Shown: piece by piece, positions 6,828-10,654 of the stretch
Layout of the letters: every line of letters begins with the position of its first letter
Numbering within the stretch: position 1 is the stretch's first letter
Origin: Candidatus Cloacimonadota bacterium
GTDB lineage: Bacteria > Cloacimonadota > Cloacimonadia > Cloacimonadales > TCS61
Direction: 5' to 3'
DNA length: 10,654 bases
Assembly (NCBI GenBank): GCA_023133395.1
Contig: JAGLWO010000120.1
Coordinates: forward strand, 1 to 10,654
The notes under the pieces: model-generated
The model's database searches: none
What the model was told of the DNA's origin: nothing
Seen by the model: only the letters and a program-made list of their open reading frames with translations
Program-made: the position numbers and the translations under genes

Positions 6828-8096
6828 ATGTCATATTCAATACAAAGAAAAAGTAGTCTTGAACAAAACAAACTCTATTCTGAAGATACGAAAATAAATG
6901 ATTGGTATCGATTTGTTTTATCATTTCCGCCACATTTAGTTCGAGACTACATACATAAATTCAACTTATCAACCAACCAAACTGTTCTCGATCCTTTTTG
7001 TGGCACAGGAACAACATTAGTAGAATGTAAAAAACTTGGAATTCCTTCTTTTGGTATCGAAGCAAATCCTGTTGTAAAAATGGCAGCTCAAACAAAAGTA
7101 AATTGGGATATTGATTATAATAAATTGTTAAAACATTCTATTCTTGTAGCACAAAAAGCAAATAATCTAATAAGACACAGTAAAGATGATTTTAAGGTTT
7201 TAGATGAAGAAAAAAGTAAACTGATTATTAATAATTCTATTAGTCCAATACCATTGCATAAATCTTTAATTCTATTGGAAGTATTGGAAAGTTTACGAGA
7301 AGAACAATTTTATGATATAGAACGAACTGCTTTTGCAAAACAACTTGTGTTTTCATATAGTAACTTGAAATTTGGACCAGAAGTAGGTGTTGGTCGTAAG
7401 AAAAAAATTGATGTAGAAGTTGTAGACCTCTGGTTAAATCAGATAAAGAAAATGGTCTCTGACTTAAAGGAATACCAACTATTTAAAAAAGTTAAATCTA
7501 AAATATTTCTTGGTGATTCAAGAACATTCGAAAATTTTATGTCGCAAAAATCAATTGATGCTGTTATTACATCTCCACCCTATCCAAACGAAAAAGATTA
7601 TACAAGAACAACAAGATTGGAGTCTGTAATTCTTGGATTTATGAAAACTAAAGCAGATTTAAGAGCAGCAAAAGAGAAATTAATTAGATCAAATACAAGA
7701 AATATTTATAAAGGCGATAACGATAAGGATTGGATTAAATCGTTTAAACAAATAACTGATTTAGCTGATAATATTGAATCCCGTCGTCTTGAATTAGGAA
7801 AAACATCTGGTTTTGAAAGGTTATATCACAAGGTTGTTAGAAATTATTTTGGTGGTATGGCTCGTCATTTAAGTGAATTACAATCAATACTTAATCCTGG
7901 AGCTCAATTAGCTTATGTAGTTGGTGATCAAGCTTCATACTTTCGTATTCCAATTCGAACAGGAAAGATTATTTCTGAAATTGCTGTAGACCTTGGTTAT
8001 GAACTTGTAGGTATTGATCTTTTTAGAACACGTTTATCGACAGTTACTAAAGAACATCTTAGAGAAGAAGTTGTTCTTTTAAAATGGAGGGGCTGA
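6828..8096 (+). CDS. DNA methyltransferase (N4-cytosine / N6-adenine type) of a restriction-modification pair
   Basis: This 422-residue SAM-dependent DNA methylase has a motif X-like 'WYRFVLSFPPHLVRDYIHKF' (26-45), motif I 'VLDPFCGTGTTL' (53-64) for SAM binding, 'FGIEANP' (75-81) as motif II, and catalytic motif IV 'TSPPY' (248-252). The TSPPY form is most common in N4-cytosine enzymes. About 185 residues separate motifs I and IV; a target-recognition region could lie there, giving an alpha-like motif order. It should protect host DNA from the nuclease encoded one base downstream. An AGAGG-like site about ten bases before the ATG is the only ribosome site seen, so expression may be modest. 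It lies inside the second attC-bounded unit. Methylase call is firm; base and sequence specificity are not known. Confidence 0.88.
   Translation: MSYSIQRKSSLEQNKLYSEDTKINDWYRFVLSFPPHLVRDYIHKFNLSTNQTVLDPFCGTGTTLVECKKLGIPSFGIEANPVVKMAAQTKVNWDIDYNKLLKHSILVAQKANNLIRHSKDDFKVLDEEKSKLIINNSISPIPLHKSLILLEVLESLREEQFYDIERTAFAKQLVFSYSNLKFGPEVGVGRKKKIDVEVVDLWLNQIKKMVSDLKEYQLFKKVKSKIFLGDSRTFENFMSQKSIDAVITSPPYPNEKDYTRTTRLESVILGFMKTKADLRAAKEKLIRSNTRNIYKGDNDKDWIKSFKQITDLADNIESRRLELGKTSGFERLYHKVVRNYFGGMARHLSELQSILNPGAQLAYVVGDQASYFRIPIRTGKIISEIAVDLGYELVGIDLFRTRLSTVTKEHLREEVVLLKWRG
8086..8092 (+). promoter_or_regulatory. Strong ribosome binding site inside the methyltransferase end
   Basis: GGAGGGG lies five bases before the ATG at 8098, overlapping the last codons of the methyltransferase. 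The stop (8094-8096) and the next start are separated by one base, so translation of the nuclease is probably coupled to that of the methylase, making protection come first. Confidence 0.7.
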
Positions 8097-8097
8097 A

Positions 8098-8898
8098 ATG
8101 TCAAAAAACAAAAAAAACAGATACACACAATTAATAGAAGATATTTTTTTTCAATATTATTCTAAAAGCAAGACTAGAGTTGAATTCTTAAGAGTTGATT
8201 TAGAAAAGACTGCAAAGAAATTAAAAATGGATCTCCCAAAAAATCTTGGTGATATTATTTATTCTTTCAAATTTCGATCTCCTCTACCAAAATCTATTTG
8301 TGATACATCTATAGATGATAAAGAGTGGGTAATTAAAAATATTGGAAGAGCACAATATGCTTTTGAGCTTGTTAAAGTTGCACGAATAATACCAGATGAA
8401 ATATTGATGACGATAAAAATTCCAGATGCCACTCCTAATATAGTTGATAATTATGCATTGAATGATGAACAAGCATTATTAGCAAAAGTTCGCTATAATC
8501 GTTTGTTAGACATCTTTACAGGTGTAACTTGCTATTCATTACAGAATCATTTAAGGACAACAGTTCCTGATATTGGGCAAGTGGAGACTGATGAAATTTA
8601 TGTTGGTGTTGATAAATTTGGTAGACAATTTGTACTTCCCGTTCAGGCAAAGGGTGGTTCTGATGAAATTGCTATTGTTCAAATCGAACAAGATATTCTT
8701 TTATGTAAGCATAAATATCCTAAGTTAATTTGCAGATCTATTGCTGTTCAATTTATCGACTCTAATAAAATATGTATGTTTGAGTTTATTATTAGTGATA
8801 ATGAAATAAAAAAACTGTATGAAAGACATTATGAGCTAGTTTCATCATCTGATATTTCTGATGAAGATCTTTTAAATTACAACAAAATCAACTCTTGA
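8098..8898 (+). CDS. Putative type II restriction endonuclease, PD-(D/E)xK-like
   Basis: This 266-residue soluble protein sits one base downstream of the methylase. The N-terminal part (about 1-75) is basic and may bind DNA; 'LPKNLGDIIYSFKFRSPLP' (46-64) looks like a winged-helix recognition segment. The likely catalytic core follows: 'YSLQNHLRTTV' (146-156), 'GQVETDEIYVGVDKFG' (160-175) and 'VLPVQAKGG' (179-187). E163, D165 or E166, D172 and Q183-x-K185 fit an E/D...(Q/E)xK active site, with Q195 in the next helix. Together with position this supports a cognate restriction enzyme cutting unmethylated foreign DNA. Many homologues are probably labelled hypothetical. No controller (C) protein gene is seen. 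It could instead be a methyl-directed or accessory nuclease. Confidence 0.68.
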   Translation: MSKNKKNRYTQLIEDIFFQYYSKSKTRVEFLRVDLEKTAKKLKMDLPKNLGDIIYSFKFRSPLPKSICDTSIDDKEWVIKNIGRAQYAFELVKVARIIPDEILMTIKIPDATPNIVDNYALNDEQALLAKVRYNRLLDIFTGVTCYSLQNHLRTTVPDIGQVETDEIYVGVDKFGRQFVLPVQAKGGSDEIAIVQIEQDILLCKHKYPKLICRSIAVQFIDSNKICMFEFIISDNEIKKLYERHYELVSSSDISDEDLLNYNKINS

Positions 8899-8971
8899 TA
8901 TTCATTGTGCTTTTAATATAATAACTAAGTCACATTCTTACATTGAAAATTACGTTTAATACTTAATAGAA

Positions 8972-9053
8972 GGCATAATAAACGTGTCAGCGTTAAGCGA
9001 GAAGAGAAGCAAATGCTCAAGACGATCTGACGTTTCACGCCGGCATTATGTGT
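8972..9053 (+). other. attC-like element C (between endonuclease and NYN genes)
   Basis: The left arm GGCATAATAAACGTGTCAG (8972-8990) folds on 9027-9050. TCAG (8987-8990) pairs with CTGA (9027-9030), CGTG (8983-8986) with CACG (9036-9039), and CATAAT (8974-8979) with ATTATG (9045-9050). The right inner arm carries five extra bases (9031-9035), so the stem is more bulged than in A and B. The left core ends AAT rather than AAC. The right core is GGCA^TTATGTGT. Confidence 0.5.
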
Positions 9054-9098
9054 AACATGATTTTAATGTGTAAAAGAGTAATTATTTGAAGGTAGATT

Positions 9099-9947
9099 AT
9101 GAAAATAAACGAAAGAAAGTATTTATTTATAGATGGTGGTTATTTCAGAAGAGTTGCAAAAAGTATTTCCGAATTATATTATCCTGATATTGATATCTTA
9201 AAGATAATTGATTTCCATAAAGTCTGCTATGGATATACTAAAACTTTTTATTACGATTGTTTACCTATTATAAAAAAAGATGAAACGGATGAGCAATTTA
9301 AAATTCGAACTAAAAAAGAAATTAAATTTTACAATTCATTAGAAATGGTTCCTGGTTTGCATGTTTTTAATGGTATGTTAAGAAAAAATGCAAAGAAAAA
9401 CTTACAAAAAGGTGTTGATGTCAAAATTGCAGTTGATATGCTAATGCATACAATAAATGGAAATATGCAACAAGCATCACTATTGACGGGTGATTCTGAT
9501 TTTATACCATTGCTTGAAGCTTTAATACAACAAGGAATGTATGTAACATTATTATACAGCCCCAAATATACAAGTAAAGACTTGATTTATAAAGCTGACA
9601 ATAAAGGTATCATAAATAGCAGTTATTTTTTTGATAAGTTGAATTTAATTCACAGAGATTTATATAAGATTCCCTCTGTCGTTGATGGTGGTAATGTACC
9701 AAAAGATTTGCCAATAATAGGTATACTAAAATCTTATCATGGAACTGTAAATGACTCCATTATTTCTGGGAACAATAACGTTTTCCATGAAGACATAGAT
9801 AACATTCATACTGTTTATTATTATTATCATTCATATTTTAATGGAATCAGCGTTCGTAGATACTCATTTTCTAATCTAAATCTAATTAAATTAAGAATTG
9901 AAGAAGATGGTTTTGAGGTTTGTTGGGATAAAAATTATAGTGTTTAA
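9099..9947 (+). CDS. NYN (PIN-like) ribonuclease-domain protein with unknown C-terminal part
   Basis: This is a 282-residue soluble protein. Residues about 7-165 form a NYN domain: D12 in 'YLFIDGGYF', D107 and D113 in 'KGVDVKIAVDML', and D132/D134 in 'LLTGDSDFIPLL' are the acidic residues that bind metal in this PIN-like fold. 'GMYVTLLYSP' follows as the next strand. NYN/LabA-type proteins are predicted endoribonucleases acting on structured or transfer RNA; some serve in phage defence. The remaining ~95 residues ('HTVYYYYHSYF', 'VRRYSFSNLNL') match nothing I know and are Tyr-rich and beta-like. A GAAGG site lies nine bases before the ATG. The gene is alone between attC-like elements C and D, so no partner or antitoxin is evident. 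Domain call firm, target unknown. Confidence 0.82.
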   Translation: MKINERKYLFIDGGYFRRVAKSISELYYPDIDILKIIDFHKVCYGYTKTFYYDCLPIIKKDETDEQFKIRTKKEIKFYNSLEMVPGLHVFNGMLRKNAKKNLQKGVDVKIAVDMLMHTINGNMQQASLLTGDSDFIPLLEALIQQGMYVTLLYSPKYTSKDLIYKADNKGIINSSYFFDKLNLIHRDLYKIPSVVDGGNVPKDLPIIGILKSYHGTVNDSIISGNNNVFHEDIDNIHTVYYYYHSYFNGISVRRYSFSNLNLIKLRIEEDGFEVCWDKNYSV

Positions 9948-9958
9948 TTAGTATTATC

Positions 9959-10043
9959 ACACATAACATCGCACCTGCGGTTGGGTTGGTTGGTTCGTTT
10001 GGGCGGAATCATGCTGATCCCGCAACAAGCGTAAACATCAAAC
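9959..10043 (+). other. attC-like element D (after NYN gene, end of array)
   Basis: The left core ACACATAAC (9959-9967) is followed by AT and CGC (9970-9972), which pairs with GCG (10029-10031). TGCGG (9976-9980) pairs with CCGCA (10020-10024), and a small internal loop lies between the two stems. The right core is TAAACA^TCAAAC (from 10032). It is the most degenerate of the four and would be hard to call alone; spacing, strand and the match of its left core to the start of the NYN unit support it. The hairpin may also separate the convergent NYN and pseudouridine synthase transcripts. Confidence 0.45.
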
Positions 10044-10080
10044 AACATTTTTCTTGTAACGAGAGTCGACTATAGCTTTC

Positions 10081-10654
10081 TCAACGGCTTTCTTGAGAGC
10101 CCTTCATAAGTGATTCAAAATAAGCGGGAATCTTTGTTGAAAAGGTCATTTTCTCTTTTGAAAACGGATGAACTATCGTAATGGAAGCTGCATGAAGCGT
10201 AAGTCTTTTAATGTCCTTTTCCTTTTTTCCATACTTCTTGTCGCCAGCCACAGGACAGCCTTTGTCCGCAAGATGGACCCGAATCTGATTTTTCCTGCCT
10301 GTAAGCAGATCAATTTCCAGAAGACTGTACTTTGATGATTCTTTCAGAACTTTATAGCCGGTCATAGCAAGCCTGCCTTTTTGGGGGTCAGCAATAGAAT
10401 ACATTCTATGAACATTGTTTTCTGCCAGGTAGGAAGTAATTACACCCTCTTTATCCGGCATTGTTCCATGTACCAGGGCATAATACTTTTTTTCAAATCC
10501 CTGCCACTCTTCCTGAAGAAAATGCTTGGCTTTCTCATTCCTGGCAAACACGATAACACCGGAAGTATCTCTATCCAGACGATGCACGATAAATACCCGG
10601 CGTCTTGATTTCTTATTACCTTTGCGCACGTATTCATTCAAGAGATAATAAGCT
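10081..10654 (-). CDS. RluA-family pseudouridine synthase (5' end outside window)
   Basis: The frame is open to the right edge, so the true start lies outside; in-frame TTG at 10641 is an internal Leu preceded by A-Y-Y-L. The 190 visible residues hold the family core: 'HRLDRDTSGVIVFA', whose catalytic Asp is encoded at 10573-10575, 'KKYYALVHG', 'GYKVLKESSKYSLLEIDLLTGRKNQIRVHLADKGCPVAGDKKYG' read in two adjoining blocks, and 'LTLHAASITIVHP' near the end. These enzymes isomerise uridines in 23S rRNA or tRNA. Which of RluA, RluC, RluD or TruC it is cannot be told, because the N-terminal part that would show an S4 domain is missing. It converges on the cassette-like genes and is not part of them. 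Confidence 0.9.
   Translation of the reverse strand, partial: AYYLLNEYVRKGNKKSRRRVFIVHRLDRDTSGVIVFARNEKAKHFLQEEWQGFEKKYYALVHGTMPDKEGVITSYLAENNVHRMYSIADPQKGRLAMTGYKVLKESSKYSLLEIDLLTGRKNQIRVHLADKGCPVAGDKKYGKKEKDIKRLTLHAASITIVHPFSKEKMTFSTKIPAYFESLMKGSQESR

Larger units (their letters stand above)
6103..10037 (+). mobile_element. Candidate integrase-less cassette array (three units)
   Basis: Three plus-strand units, each ending in an attC-like hairpin, lie between predicted cut points after CA at 6102, 6722, 9045 and 10037. Unit 1 (about 0.6 kb) carries the HNH gene, unit 2 (about 2.3 kb) the methyltransferase-endonuclease pair, and unit 3 (about 1 kb) the NYN gene. The best support is that TTATAGCCATT at the start of unit 1 is the reverse complement of 6598-6608 at its end, and TTATGTGT at the start of unit 3 that of 9959-9966, as expected if each had been a circle. 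Unit 2 lacks such a match. No integrase or attI is in the window. The alternative is that these are merely intergenic palindromic repeats. Confidence 0.55.

Noticed and set aside
10064..10071. Palindrome AGTCGACT as operator
   Set aside because: An isolated 8-bp palindrome between convergent genes is not evidence of a binding site.
10440..10637. ATG-started frame opposite the pseudouridine synthase start region
   Set aside because: It overlaps the conserved catalytic region of the synthase in another frame; the synthase frame has the family motifs.

Overview
The window is AT-rich and compactly coded. It looks like a chromosomal segment of an uncultured anaerobe of the Fibrobacterota-Chlorobiota-Bacteroidota (FCB) superphylum. 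The best clue is the secreted leucine-rich-repeat protein at 3834-5981. It ends in an 'NFPNPFNPSTT' type-9-secretion-like sorting domain, a style common in Cloacimonadota, Fidelibacterota, Calditrichota and relatives. A two-cluster ferredoxin gene fits an anaerobic lifestyle. I favour a Cloacimonadota-like lineage, but this is inference; no rRNA or tRNA gene is visible.

Left part (1-3442), ordinary chromosome. A GcvT-fold gene runs off the left edge on the minus strand. Divergent from it is an orphan signalling protein: receiver, PAS, then a Cys4 domain. Next come a DUF362 / 2x[4Fe-4S] protein that starts with TTG and, 20 bp on, a small membrane protein with a PH-like tail, probably as one operon.

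Middle (3443-5981). A 391-bp gap without a convincing gene holds palindromic repeats, including three copies of an 18-bp motif. The large surface LRR protein follows.

Right part (5982-10080), the most unusual region. Four GC-richer hairpin elements (about 6039-6110, 6601-6727, 8972-9053 and 9959-10043) separate plus-strand units: a small membrane-anchored HNH protein, a DNA methyltransferase with its putative restriction endonuclease, and a NYN/PIN-like nuclease with an unknown C-terminal part. The elements are laid out like integron attC sites: AAC-A-A/T-(R)CG on the left arm, CGC-5/6 nt-CA^TT on the right arm, imperfect paired L arms, and an unpaired C in two of them. In two units the bases just after one element's predicted cut point are the reverse complement of the left end of the next element (11 bp and 8 bp). 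That is what cassettes that once circularised should show. No integrase is in the window, and the right core reads ATT instead of the classical GTT. I therefore read this as an integrase-less, non-canonical cassette array carrying nuclease / defence-type cargo. The LRR gene may be a further, older cassette.

Right edge (10081-10654). A convergent RluA-family pseudouridine synthase gene, cut by the window end, marks the return to housekeeping sequence.
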